This document shows positions 37,275-60,505 of a stretch of DNA of 64,000 nt, piece by piece (the stretch's first letter is position 1; each line of letters opens with the position of its first letter). Origin of the DNA: Guillardia theta CCMP2712. Lineage: Eukaryota; Cryptophyceae; Pyrenomonadales; Geminigeraceae. The stretch lies in contig NW_005434661.1 in the NCBI RefSeq assembly GCF_000315625.1, forward strand, positions 108,725-172,724. Direction: 5' to 3'. A program made the translations under genes and the position numbers. The notes under the pieces were generated by a model, which was not told the DNA's origin, ran no database searches, and saw only the letters and a list, made by a program, of their open reading frames with translations.

Positions 37275-38990
37275 GGACGGCTCTTTCTGGGCCGACTTCT
37301 CTTCAACAACTGGGTAAATGCACCTGTCCCAACATCAGATCCCATTGTTTGTGCATTAATCAGGAAGAAAGCAATCATCACGTCTGACATCAGTATAGGT
37401 AAGGGATGAAATGACACCTCTTCATCTAATATCTTTCTACCTCGTCATCATGACTGTACGGTCTACCAGTCTTTCCGCAAATCCGCATTTTCTCTCCTTC
37501 TTCTTTCTCCCTACCGATCTTCTCCGATCGGCTCGCTCCTTCCCCTCGCTTCTCCTCTGTTCGCTGATCTCCTCTCCTCTCCTGCTTTCCTCTCTTCTCC
37601 TGTCCTCGTGTCCTCTGCTTCTGCCATGTTCTGTCCTGTCCTTTCATCATCCTCCATGTATGCTTCCCTTCCCCCCCCCCCCCCCCCCCCCCCCCTCCCC
37701 CTCTGACTCACCTCAGACATCCTCGCAGCCTACTCATGCCCTCCCATGCCGCATTTCCCGACTGGAAAACTCGCCGGGAGGTTTAAGCAATCCTAAGATT
37801 CCAAAACTTATTGATGTAAATTCGCATTTGAACAAAGATTTTCATACAATGACTCAATATTTGGGTATTTATCCCAAAATCAGGAAATTGTTGAACAAGT
37901 CTGCGGAGATCGGATGTCAGTCAACATGGCCCCACCCCCGAGCCTACCCCTACCCCTCATCTTCAACGCATCTCAAAATCCCACCGGTACTTTCATCGCA
38001 TGCTACCCCACCCCTGGTGTGCATCGCCTTCAACCACACATTACACCCCTTCTATTAGAGTGAACATCACCCCTAGTGATAGAAATCAGTTGCCACTACC
38101 CCTCACAGTCGCAACGGGGAAGGTGGAAAAGGGTCATCATCTGACCACCCGTCCTCTCATCTCTGCAGGACCCCTTGTCCATTATTCACCACCCATCCCT
38201 TCCATCGTCGAATTGTAGCAGGAACTGAGGGGTGGTACAAGCATGAACTTATGGAAGACAAAACTTCAGAACTTTCAGACTTTTCATGAACTTTTCATCT
38301 CTCACCCTACCCTCAACAAAACTGTCAGACGAGCATGTACCCGTACTTTTACGGTCAAAAATACGGGTACATTGGACACAGACTGCCCGGCCTTCAACGC
38401 AGACAGTTCATAGCCGTTGACTACTGCCATACTGTTCTCATGTCGGAAGTCGGCTGCCAGTACAGCCTGCCCAGAGAGCTCGTTCCTCCAAGGCTACTCC
38501 CCCTCATCTTCAAGTCACGCCTGCACCTGTACCCAGTGCACTTGTTAGCACCTGCTGACTGCTCCTGCTCCTCTGATCAGTACCGTACGGTACTCTTGCA
38601 CTGCTCATGCTCCTGAACTCCTGCGGCTCCTGCCGCTGCACTGTGAATATCAAATTCTCATGTACACAATAGCCAGATCGCGTCCTCAGTTCTCTCAGTA
38701 TTTGAAAGTGTGCATCAGTGTTATCAGTTCGTGTTATTAGCTCATGTTATCACCTCATGCTATCAGTCAGTTCCGTGTCATCAGTTTGTAAGATGTCCAA
38801 GTTTTCGATTTTCTCTCATCTGAGACCGACAGGACTGAAAGCTCACGAGCAGGTGACGCACGTTTGCCCATGAGCCTCACGAAGAAGATCGAGGCTTTGA
38901 AAGAGGACGAGGTATATCTCAGGTCAAAAGACCTCAGGCCTCTCTTCTGCACGATGATATCTCAAGGTCAGCAGCATCCTTTCTTCCTCC
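37275..38990. other. Intergenic region with poly-C run and C-rich tract
   Basis: A poly-C run of about 24 lies at 37672-37695. A C-rich tract with CCTACCCCTACCCC-type strings lies at 37925-38230. No gene recognised, except that 38793-38900 might encode a first exon (MSKFSIFSHLRPTGL) of the next gene. Confidence 0.45.
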
Positions 38991-39362
38991 ATGACGTTGA
39001 ACGAGCTCTGCCATGCAGTTCTGCTCCAGCAGAAACAGGACCTGAACACAACTCTACAGGAAGTGCTGACAGCAGAGCTAGCCAAAAAACAGAGCCATAC
39101 GGCAGACACTTCCAACACTAGTTACTCTGAGTCTCTTGATTTGGCAAAGGCGAGGAGGTGGAGGCAGCGACCGGCGTCCGCGTTTGTTCCTTCCAACGCG
39201 CAACGATGCGTGATCGATAGGAAGCCAGCGACAGCGAGAGGGAACCCGCGAGGGGAAGAGAAGCTGAAGGAAGCACGAGCTGATCCCAAGGAGGAGTTGA
39301 ACAAGGAGATCGCGGAGTTGAGACGGAGGTTGAGTTGGCTGCTTGCCTCGATGAGGACCTGA
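38991..39362 (+). CDS. Small coiled-coil protein
   Basis: 123 residues from the ATG at 38991 (MTLNELCHAVLLQQKQDLNT). The N- and C-terminal parts are amphipathic helices (LQEVLTAELAKKQ; EELNKEIAELRRRLSWLL) around a basic middle segment (RWRQRPASAFVPSNAQR). The C-terminal leucine heptads suggest dimerisation. Further upstream exons beginning at 38793 or 38870 are possible. It lies 180 bp from the 3' end of the convergent glutathione reductase gene. No family recognised. Confidence 0.5.
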   Translation: MTLNELCHAVLLQQKQDLNTTLQEVLTAELAKKQSHTADTSNTSYSESLDLAKARRWRQRPASAFVPSNAQRCVIDRKPATARGNPRGEEKLKEARADPKEELNKEIAELRRRLSWLLASMRT

Positions 39363-39542
39363 CGTCTGTGCAGCATGTACGAAGAACAGGCGAGAGTGAA
39401 GATGCTCAAGGAACGCAGAGATGAGCTTGCAGCGCAGAGAGGAGAGGGAGAGCAGAACGCATCGGGATGAAACATTTTGAAGGACTTCACTGATGATGTA
39501 TCGTGCTGCCAGTCAGATCCTTGTCGCTCCTGTCCGTCGATC

Positions 39543-42009
<2,467 letters not shown>

Positions 42010-42737
42010 CAACGAGGCGCAGGGGCAGCGGGGGCTTACCTTGTTCTGACAGCATGCCCGGAATACTCTGATACCTTGCGCTCCTCCCAAACTGATTGCA
42101 GAGGTTAACACACATCACGAGATCCATCTCATGAGGATAAACTATTGCATCTACCATCTCCTCAACAATCATATCCTCGTCCAATCTGCTGTCTCCTCGT
42201 GTTATCTCCTGTATCCTAATCGGACCTTCGTTTCCTTGTATCCTCTTCCCCCTCCCCACCCAGCGTCCCAACATGCCCCCTATCGCTCCCTCTCCCGCGG
42301 CATCTTTCCGGCATGATAGCCATAGGTCATCTTCGTCTTGCCATCTCCTCCCTCTCTGATTCTCTGCCATTTTCATCTCCTCCTCTTCATCACCTCAGCA
42401 TGGTGGCCGCTCCTCGGTAACTATGGGGTGGGGGGTGGAGAAAGGCAAGGTCCTTGCAGTGTTTTCGGGGGTAGTATCCCAGTTTTACGATAGTAAGTTA
42501 GGGGGTAGGGGTACAAGAGCAAAGAATTTTCCTCTGCACACCACCCCTACTGTGGTCTGTGGGGTGTGTGTCTCCCAATGCGGTCGGTATGAGTCTTATC
42601 TACAGCATGGCCGAGAGCTCAAGCTGCTTGCTCGATGCTGCTATGGCTCCCTTGACCCTCGGAGGTTGGTCCCTCTTCTCCTCCTAATACTCCCTCGTCG
42701 CACGCTTCCAATCCATCCTGCCCTCTTACTGCCTCCG

Positions 42738-42832
42738 CTCCCTGTCGTTTTGTTCTTCTCCGTTCCCTGTCGTTTTGTTCTTCTCCGTTCCCTGTCGTTT
42801 TGTTCTTCTCCGTTCCCTGTCGTTGTGTTCTT
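42738..42832. repeat. Short tandem repeat, about 24-bp unit
   Basis: Four consecutive units of CTCCGTTCCCTGTCGTTTTG plus TTCTT; the last unit has changed to GTTGTG. Confidence 0.85.
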
Positions 42833-43311
42833 CTCCCTCTATCATCGTCTGTAAGTTCGAAACCTGTGCGCCAGCGCTCTTCTGAAGTTCCTCTCGTCAT
42901 GACCAACTCCTTTCCCAACTCTCACAGTGTTTGTCGCACCTTTATTATTCGCATCAACAAGTTTGTCTTTGTCCCTCGATGTCCACCTCCTCCTATCATT
43001 CTACTACCATGATTGTGCCCTCAATGCCTGCGATGAAGATCTCACCTGTACGACTTTCATGTCCGGATCTCTCCTGGGCGTGTTCTCCCTTAGAGCTGCA
43101 TATTTCTCCACTTTCTTCTCATAGTGACAGGCAGGCATGGTAGCTTCTGCTCGCTGCTCAGCTGTGTAACTACCTGACGTACTAGCGATCTCGATGAGCT
43201 CGATGCAGTTCGTCCCTCGGGGACGGCGCAACGTCCAGCACGCATGAAGCTCCCGAGCTGTTGTTGCTCCGGCACCCCCAAGTCTTTCCATGGATTCGAC
43301 GGTACCTGCTA

Positions 43312-48166
<4,855 letters not shown>

Positions 48167-48792
48167 AGTGATTCTGGAAAAAGGGGGGTATATTTGTGGG
48201 AAAGTGTATGGTGGGGTGAATGTGATAGGGGGTGAGTAACATTCGGAAAGCGAGGGTCCCTGGCCGAAAAAGGGTCATTTTTCGCGATCAACACCAGGGG
48301 TCACAAGTAGTAGTATCAAAGTACCCCATGTGGTATGCTCGAGAAAGGGGGTAGGTGGTAGTTCTTGGCAGAGAGATTGGCGGGAAAACAGCGGAGGGAG
48401 TGGCGGCCGGGCTCCAGTTGCAGCCGTGTGAAGGTTGTCAGTGACTCCGATCCGGGGCCGGACGCTCGGCCGAGTCACGCGGCTCCGATCCCGGCCCGGG
48501 CAGGCCCGGGACCCACAGTCCGGGCGATCATCCCCCGGCGGGTGAGCCTACTACCGTACGCGGCCCGCCGGCCCACGGTGACCGTGCCAACCGTTGAACT
48601 ACCGGCGTACTGAGGCCAGCAGACTCGAGGCCCTAGTACTGAGCCGTGACCGTGACCGTCATCATGGCATCGAACCGTGTCGGACGGGGCGGCCCGGCCC
48701 GCCACGAGAGTAGGGTCAGGCAACGATAGAACACTTTTAATGCACACATGTCAATTAATAGCCAATGCCGCGCTGACCGAAAAGAAAGATTC
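48167..48792. repeat. G-rich tract and GC-rich repeat island
   Basis: 48175-48365 is G-rich (GGGGGTATAT, GGGGTGAATG, GGGGGTGAGTAAC). 48395-48715 is a GC-rich island with CCACGGTGACCGTGCC and many CCGGGCC strings, like those at 6.3, 10.5, 32.1 and 54.6 kb. No gene recognised. Confidence 0.6.
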
Positions 48793-49864
48793 TCATCTGG
48801 ACCTCTCAGCTGCTGAGGCTGAAGCTCTCGGAACCCCCGGACACTCTTCGAATGGAGTCAGCACAGGAGGTTGAATATCTGATGCCTCCTCCCTGCTCCG
48901 TTCATCAGTCCCCGATACAGCCTCCGAGCCCGCTCCGGATGGTCTCAGAATTGCAGCAAGCCCCGAGCTATCCAGCCGAGCAGGTGGAGCTGCCTGCCTC
49001 AACCCGACCAACCGAGCAAGGTCTGACACAGTCTCCGACAGCACTTCTCCCGTTTGCAGCGCCGCAGCAGGTGTTGCTTCCCCGCCATGCGAGGCTGCAT
49101 CGCCGCCTTCATTCGATGGATGAGCATCGCCCTCTTCGTCCTGCCCCCTCCCGGAGTTGGTCAGGCTCTCAGGAAGAGATGGAGCGTCGCTTCCTTGCCG
49201 CATGCTTCTTGGCTGAGGAGTAGAGGAGGAGGAACCCATGCGCAGGCTAGACCGATGTGCACTTCCAGTGATGGCAGAGGTGCTATGAATGTCGGTCTGC
49301 GCCTGAAACTGTTGCGCAATGCCATGCAGGTCCATGGCAGGTAGAGGCCACCGGATGCCGAGACGTCGCAGGTACTCTGCGCTCACTGGAATCTGGGTAC
49401 CGTCCGACTTGACGAGCACAGGATAGAACCTGACGTTGCCGCTCGCGTCAGTCTCAGTCAGGGGCTCGTCTCCCAGCAACGTGTCCTCCATGGCACCACT
49501 CTGCTGGCTCCCCTCCTCAGGCAGATCGTCGACGCCAGGATCGACATCTCCGGAGGCCGCCATGCGCGCCCCAGCCTCGATGTGCGAGGAGAGGGCAGGA
49601 TCGGACGAGCCTTGCACAAGATCGTTGATCTCGCTTCGCGGGCTGTGATAGATCTTCATCCCTGCAAGCGCGTATGTGGGCCCTTCCCCCTTGCTTGGAG
49701 TCAAGTCGCTTTCTGTTGTTTCTTCATGCCATTCTTCTTCATCATCTGAAAGATCGACAGTCAATGTGAGAGAGTGAAATGAATCCTTCTCCACCTGCTG
49801 CTTTCGAAATCCGAGGCTTCTTGGCTGGTGACTCCAGATTTATCCTTGTTTGTACTTCAGCCAT
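48793..49864 (-). CDS. Acidic, probably nuclear protein of unknown function
   Basis: Two exons, 49864-49795 and 49745-48793, joined by a 49-nt intron with a pyrimidine-rich 3' end (phase 1, Asp codon); 340 residues. The N-terminus MAEVQTRINLESPAKKPRIS contains a basic cluster that may be a nuclear localisation signal, followed by an acidic run (DDEEEWHEETTES). The middle has a more ordered part (VRFYPVLVKSDGTQIPVSAE, YLRRLGIRWPLPAMDLHGIA). The rest is Ser/Gly/Pro-rich and probably disordered. No domain recognised. ATG context is GAGAAACAAATGG. A further intron near the 3' end is possible. Confidence 0.62.
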
Positions 49865-50965
49865 TTGTTTCTCATCTCCTTAGGGAAGAGCTGCATGTGA
49901 AGTTCAAAAGCATCCACACAATGATATACAACAGGTTTAGATTGGTGTTATCATCGTGTTTACCAGATTTTGGCATGATTCTCCAGACTTCAGTCACCAC
50001 TCATCCTCTTTCATTCTCCTTGTCCGAATACGCCTTCTTTGTTAAACAAAAGTGAGTTGAATGTGTTTTGACAAGGATTCACATTCATCGACAGCCATGA
50101 TTTAAGAAATCTGATGCAATGCTCACAATGTCAACATATGCATCGAAACGGAATAGTTCGATCTCCTCTCAATACCATGACACGATCGCAAGGCAATCAT
50201 GCGGACAAACAGCTCTGATTCTTGAACATCACTTGAGTTCTACACAGCTTCCCAGCATGCACGTGATCAACGATTTGTCGACCCCTTTCATGACTCCCTT
50301 CATGACACCATCACGGGCTCCTCCCCACTGGACATCGCAAGATCCCACAACGAGAGTCCTCCCGAGAGATTCACCCTCTCCTCTCTCCCGCAACATCTCA
50401 CGGCATGCAAGGAAAACCTCGCACAGGCACTTGATACAGCAATACGAACCTCCTCCTATGCTCTGATGGACAGGGGGCCTCCTCCTGCGCGCCGACAGGG
50501 ATCCTCCTCCCCCTCTCCACGGCAATGCTGGCGCGCTCCAACTTCCTCCGCACGTGAAGACGAGTGGCCCAATAGCCCCATACACTCTCCCGCCGGATGA
50601 TACCCGGTGGAAATTAATAAATCCACTCAAAATTAGACGGGCCGGATTGGGTGCGGAGTGTGCAGTCATGGGCTGCTGCCTTTTTTCAGTTTGTAATAAA
50701 GAAGCTGAGGCAAGCTTGATCGATCTCGAATCCAGAAGGAGCGAGCATGATGGATGCCAGAGCGATCGTCGTGACAGGTGTCTCTAAAGAGGAGGAGGAG
50801 GAGGAGAAGGAGGAGGAGGAGGAAGGAAGGAACGAAGGAAGGAAGAAAGGAAGAAAGGAAGGAAGAGGAGAAAGGAAGGAAGAGGAGAAAAGAAAGGAGG
50901 GGAGAGAAGCTGAAGTATAAAAGAGGAGGGAATCGCTGGTGGGAGGGCAGGGCCTTTGTGACATC
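49865..50965. other. Intergenic region with GGA-rich tract
   Basis: No gene recognised. A purine tract of GGA, GGAA and GAAA units lies at 50787-50912, just upstream of the SIL1-like gene. Confidence 0.5.
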
Positions 50966-52948
50966 ATGGCGCCCAGCCACTGCTCTGTAAAGTTTCTGAC
51001 ACGATTCACCGCAGTGTGCTTGATTGTCCCGCTCCTCGGCGAGTCGGCTGATCTGCCATCGATATCCCTGCCTAGATCATCGGGACGTTGGCTCTCGCAA
51101 CGAGTTGCGGTGGTAGCATCCAGCGAACCAGTTGCAAACTCGCCCGGAACCTTCAGGGCTCTCGATGCTCCGCTGCGTTGCAGGCTGAGGGGTGGGAAGG
51201 AAGAGTCTCAGACCCCTAGCCTGCAGCTTCCTGTGCTTCGGAACCTCCTGGACTTCTCCACGTCTCTGACCAACGCAAGGTTTCGTTGCACCCGTTAAGG
51301 TTTTGGGTGGGGCATTGACGTTACTGCTAGCTCAGGGCGTCCGAATATCACCTACTCTCAGGAGAGGATGGAATGGCTGAAGGTGATGCTTTGAATTGCA
51401 CGACGGCATGCCTACTCACATACCTCCTCCTCGTGCTCTATGTGTTGTTGCCCTCTGTGCGATGACTGGGGTGATAGGATGCGATGAAGGAGATGCTGGA
51501 AAACACGACAGACGTCTTCAAGACATCTGTGAAGCAGCTCGATCTCAATGAGAGCTCAGGTGTGTCATACTTGCATGATGATTCGAGCCCGGACGAGCAT
51601 GGAAGCTGTAATGTATCGACCACGTTGATCGATCAAACAGAAGAGAACGTGGCGATGAAGGAAAGAGCGTTGGAGGTGATTACTGAGCGAGTGGACAACA
51701 TGGATCTCGCGCTCGGGCTGAACAACCTCGGTGAAGAGGAGGAGGAGGAGGAGGTGGTGGTGGTGAACTGCTGATCAACGTGGCAGGCGGGTTCCAACCA
51801 CTGGTGGATTGTCTCAAGAGCAACCACAGCGGGGTCCGATGGCGGGCAGCAGATGCGATAGCCGTCTCCGTCCAGAACTATCAGAACATGCAGCAGGTCT
51901 GAAAGTTGACACTCTCGTGTTGAGACGACGGTGTTGATACGAGGAGGGAAGATTGCAGTGGAGTACGGCGCTCTCAACCTGCTGACTCAGATGTACGCGA
52001 ACCGAAGTGAAGAGTCCTCGACGAGATACAAGGCAAGGGCGAGAGGCTTTGGAGGGCTCCTGTGTCTCTTGTTTCTTATGGTGGGTTTCTCCTAAAGGCT
52101 CTCCATGCCCTCTCGGCTCTCATCAAGGGGAACTCAACGAGTGAACTCTGGTTTTTGTTCAACAACGGCCTTGCGATGCTGCGGGTTGACATACAGGCAA
52201 GTGGAGGCGATGGAGATTGAGGGTTTACGATGACCTGCGGACAGATAGGAGAGATTCGTATCAAGCGGAAAGCGACTTTCGTCATGTCTCAATTGTGATG
52301 CTCCAACTCACTTCTCCATCATTCTTTGATGGGTCAATCATCCTGTTTGCTTGTCTAGGATCCCTCTTATCCCTTGTCTTCCTGATTTCTGAAAGATAGT
52401 GACTGTTTTTCATTGATCAGACTCAAGTCCAACGCGATGCTGAGGCAAGCTGTTGTGCTGGTAATCATCAGGTCATTGCGAGTCTTCATGATGAGCATCG
52501 CAGGTGGAACGGGGAGACAAAGGAAAGGGAGTGCTCCCAGAGCTCGTCAACCTCCTCATACTTGGAGGAAACACGACAGACTCACAGGTCTTGTGGCCGA
52601 TGATCGTGTCATGCTGGCTGATGAGCTACCAGGTCTTTGAATTTGCCACCTCTGCACTTCTTGCGCTGTCACAGGACCAGGACCAGGAGCAGGTTTAGAC
52701 TACTTTGTGCGCTCTGACGAGCTGAAGAGCATGTCGACAGGCAAAGATGATGAGAGAAGAATTCCCTGGGCTTGTTAAAGTGCTCAAGGAGAGGCAGGAC
52801 ATGCTGCTGCGTGATGGAGGTGGGGGAGGAGCGAGGGAAAGTCACTTAGGTTGCCCTGACAGACATTTGAGCAGCAAAATCAGAAGACGAGGACTTGCAA
52901 GAACTGACTCAGCTCATCGACACATTGCAAGCCCCCCCCGCCAAATGA
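50966..52948 (+). CDS. SIL1: SIL1-like ER nucleotide-exchange factor (Fes1/HspBP1 family)
   Basis: Eleven exons in frame give 412 residues: 50966-51293, 51336-51382, 51478-51730, 51787-51896, 51952-52032, 52098-52196, 52428-52460, 52504-52587, 52633-52692, 52741-52819 and 52884-52948. The N-terminus has a signal peptide (FLTRFTAVCLIVPLLGESA), then a leader containing LRCRLRGGKEESQ. NITYSQERMEWLKDAMKEML is followed by the armadillo-like core of the Fes1/SIL1 group: EVITERVDNMDLALGLNNLG, GFQPLVDCLKSNHSGVRWRA, ADAIAVSVQNYQNMQQ, ALHALSALIKGNS, VLPELVNLLILGG, VFEFATSALLALSQ. Signal peptide plus core imply a BiP co-chaperone in the ER lumen. The introns at 52033-52097 and 52197-52427 begin with GCAAG instead of GT. 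The C-terminus (DLQELTQLIDTLQAPPAK) shows no obvious ER-retention tetrapeptide. Confidence 0.82.
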
Positions 52949-53098
52949 CGTTTGAGGAGCGCAGAATGATCAGATACCTGAAAGAACAAGATTGTGCTCA
53001 ATGGTTCAGCACGACCACAAGCTATCCCCTTCCTCCCTCTCTCGTCCCTTCTCCACGCTCCCTGTCGTCACAGCGATCTCTTCCTCTTCTCGAGCACT

Positions 53099-54038
53099 CT
53101 ACTGAGCAGAGCCCTCTGCTGGAACCATGTACAGGGTGTCCGAAAGCCACGCGCCCGACGCCTTGTCCTGGCTGAACTGCCACCTCATGGTCACCTGGGC
53201 CTTACTGGGCTGGTCGGGGACGCTCTCGACAAACTCGGGAGGAACGCCGTTGATGAGCATCTGCTTGTAGGGAGCTCTTACTTTCACTTCCATGATCTCC
53301 ACCTTGGCTCCCTCGTTGACGAAGGGGCCGCCCAGCGTCTTGATCTTGAAGTCATCGAAGTTGCCCAGGAGGATACTGCGAGGAGGGAGGTGGGTTCAGC
53401 GGGCGTCACAGGGCAGGTCAGGGCCTCACTTGTACTTGGTGTTCTTCATCTGGTTGAAGAAAGTCTCCTCCGGCAGGCTCTTGATCGGGTTGGTGGGCGA
53501 GGTGAACCTGAGGATCGTCTTCAATCCGTTGTCTGGAGCCGGGTCGTTGTTGTTCTTCAACGCTCCCATCAGCAGGGTGACCACGTCTGTGGTTGACAGC
53601 TTGGACGAGGGCTCGGCTCCCGCTGCTCCTTCCTGCCTACCGTCTGATACGAGGTCCACCTTCTCTCCTACTTTAGCCTGGGGCTGGCTAGCAGAGCTCC
53701 TTAGGCCAGGGAGGTTCTCGTTAGCGGCTCGCTGGCTGTGGGAACATCTAGTGAACAACGAGCCTGCAGGCGCATGTCGACCTGTCGAAGAGCCCTTGGA
53801 TCCTGGCTGCCTCTCGACGCAGCTTCTCCAGCTCCTCCTCCTGCATCGACACGCTGACGACGCAGCAACAGCTCTGGCAGAGCTTTACCTCTGTGAGTGC
53901 TCCGGCGCGGCTGGTCGAGAGAGCCAACGTCACAGGCACGACGAGCGACTGGACGAACTTTCTTCTCCCGTTGTTGCCAGGGACTTGGGAGTGCTTGCAA
54001 GAGATCAGACTCGCGTTGCATCGCTCACCACTCACCAT
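53099..54038 (-). CDS. DUF4864-like protein with twin-arginine (thylakoid-type) leader
   Basis: Four exons in frame, 54038-53889, 53840-53782, 53735-53430 and 53375-53099; 263 residues. NNGRRKFVQSLVVPVTLALS followed by SRAGA is a twin-arginine signal as used for export into the thylakoid lumen. The domain contains VVTLLMGALKNNNDPAPDNG, LKTILRFTSPTNPIKSLPEE, MLINGVPPEFVESVP and VTMRWQFSQDKASGAWLSDT, the pattern of plant and cyanobacterial DUF4864 proteins; their function is unknown. The ATG at 54038 lacks an outer ER signal peptide, so an upstream exon probably exists (the frame is open upstream; GTGAGT directly after this ATG could also be a donor). It converges with the SIL1-like gene, with only 150 bp between stops. 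Confidence 0.72.
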
Positions 54039-56599
54039 CCGTAAGCTCGTGAGTGATGACGCTGCTGTCCTGATCCCCGCAGTGCTGGGGCTGACGACGA
54101 ATCCTGACCCTGGCAACCATGTCGGTGATCGAGCAAGGGATGGGTTACAGAGATACCTGTCTGGAAGAGGAAGGCTTGCAACGCTGTTACAGCCAAGAGG
54201 AAACGCATCTGTTCAGAAGCAACAAGGTCAACAGCAGGTATTCCTTAATCCTTTCTAGCATCCTTCAAGCATGGTTTCACAGGAGGATGAGAGGAAGAGA
54301 ACACGGAGAGCTCATCAGGTGAACTCATTTCCTTCTCCCACAGCAAACTACAGCTATCTCTTCTTCTCCCGCCCTCGTCGCTCAGCTCGTTGCTGTTCTA
54401 CAGCAAGATGAGGCAAGGCGCACTCGGCCGGGCCGAGCCGCGGGCCGGTCCGAATTTCCCGGCAGCGGCCCGGGCCCGGCGCACCGTCCGACGGTCCGTC
54501 GGCCCAGGCTGACTCCCCGGGCCCGCTGAGGAGCCGAGTCGACGTTCGGAGTTCCGACTCCGTCTCCGAGGGCTCGGACTGAGCCTCGGCGCGGAGAGCC
54601 AGAAGCCGGCAATGAGTTGCCGCAGTGACGCCTGGCGCTGCCGCGCCCCGGTTCCCGGGCCGCTGACGGCGCGGCCCGTCTGAATACCGGGCCGACGGAA
54701 CTCCCGGCAGTTTCCAAGTTCACCCGGGGCCAGTGACCGGCGTACCCGTACGGGTAGTACGGTCCAAGTCCAAACGTCCAAGGATTGAGGCCCGACCGTA
54801 TGATGCCCGGGCCAGACTCCGGCCGGGCGGTGCCCGGCGGGCCTCAGCTCAGTCAGCGGCTCGCCCGGCGCCTCCCGGACGGTCCGGACTCCGGGAGGCT
54901 CGGAGCCGGCCCAAGACTCAGGCTGCGTCTGTGAGCCCCGGGCCCGGCGGCCCCTGAGCCTCGACCTAACATCGAGCGGTTCATGTCAATTTTTTTTCAC
55001 CCCACGGAATCAGTCAAACGTAAGTAAACCCCGTCACACCCCACCCACCAACTTCCGTCCTTCCAGCTCCGAAAACACAGCAGGGGGGGGGGGGGGTAGT
55101 ATTGAACTTTGGGTCACATGACGAGATGTCAGCTTTCCAGGTAGAACTATTGGTAAGAAGCTTTTTCGCAAATATATTCTATGAGAATAGAACTCCGGGC
55201 CGCTGCCCATTGTATTTTTACTATTTTCTCACTCACTATGCCTTCTTGACCTCATGATCTGTAGTAAAGAAGACGGGTTCAATGTCAAAACTTGTACTAC
55301 CCCTCACTGACCTAGACCCTCAGATTGCCTCATATCACCCACCCTTTTGACTTCACCGACTGAACACCTGTACAACTGTACCCCCATCTCACCCCTACCT
55401 TGGTCGTTTAGGGACGAGGTTACGACCCCAGGATATTCATTTTTTAAAATGAAACGATTGAGACTCTTTTTTACTACAAATCCGTGCAATATTACCACAC
55501 GTGGACCTGCTGACGTCCACGAAAGAGGCGGGGGAGATATCTGAGGGTGAGGGTCCGAGATCACGGGTACTTGGATAGTAAAATTTGATGGTAGTCAGAG
55601 TCAAATGTATTGACGGGGTAGGGGTGGAAAAGAGTTGTAAATGACCCCACTCGGCACCTTCCCCCATCTCGTTTGACTATAGAGACCCCACCCTCACCCT
55701 TTCCATATCCTGCACCTCCCCTATCAAAATTAAAACTGGGAGGTGGTACGGGTGGTCAAGTGGTGATGCTGTTATCATTCCTATTCATAAATAAGGGTCA
55801 ATTGGAAGCATTGTCCTGGTCAAAACAGGGTAGGGTAGGTCCATCACCCTTCAGACCCCAGTGTTTACCTTTTTCCTGCACTGGAAAGTACCCGTCCCAC
55901 GGCTTCGGTTGGAGCCCTTTTTGGGCCTATAGTCAAAATTTGCTATATTCACTATAGACCCGCATGGAAGGATACCTACCCCTCCTCAATGGAACCAACC
56001 TCCAACCCCTACCGCAGTACCCGTTTAGAATGGGCACTTGGTAGGGGTACCTCAAGCTTCCCGCCACCTACCAATGCCTCCTGCTCTGATCGAGATGCCG
56101 GCGCATGCCGCATAGCGTCCTGACTCATAACCCCCTGCCCCACTATGCTCCAAACATCTTCTACCAGTTCCTCTCCTTTGATGCTGACGTAGAACGCTCG
56201 TGATAAACTTGTTGGAGGGTGTTGAAGCATTTTGTGCCTTGAGCTCGCTTTCAAACGCTTCTCGCCCCTTGTGTGCGTCTCAGATGGCCACGGGCCCTTC
56301 TGTGTCTCCCCCCTGTTGCTGTTCCCTCATGTTTGATTTGAAACTGTTGTGTTTGCTACCATGCAATCGCTTCGAGCTAGACACACTGATTTGCCCCATG
56401 AACAGGACTGAATTGAAAGTTTTCTTGGAATCCTTGCCCGCCTTCTGGACCTCCGAATCAAAAGCACAACTGGGATTTTTTTTGATTTGTTGGTCATATC
56501 CTACATATATATGCGCTTGATCTTGATCGTCGAAGCAAGCATAAACTGAGCTGAAGCTTTTGCGGGACACGAGAAACACAAGGCTTACTGCTGGCCAAC
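54039..56599. repeat. Intergenic region: largest GC island, poly-G run and C-rich tract
   Basis: 54415-54960 is the longest GC-rich island of the window (CCGGGCCCGG strings, CAGTGACCGGCG). A poly-G run of 14 lies at 55084-55097. 55270-56050 is rich in CACCCCTACC and GGTAGGGGTA strings, like 37.9, 42.4 and 48.2 kb. No gene recognised. Confidence 0.6.
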
Positions 56600-60505
<3,906 letters not shown>

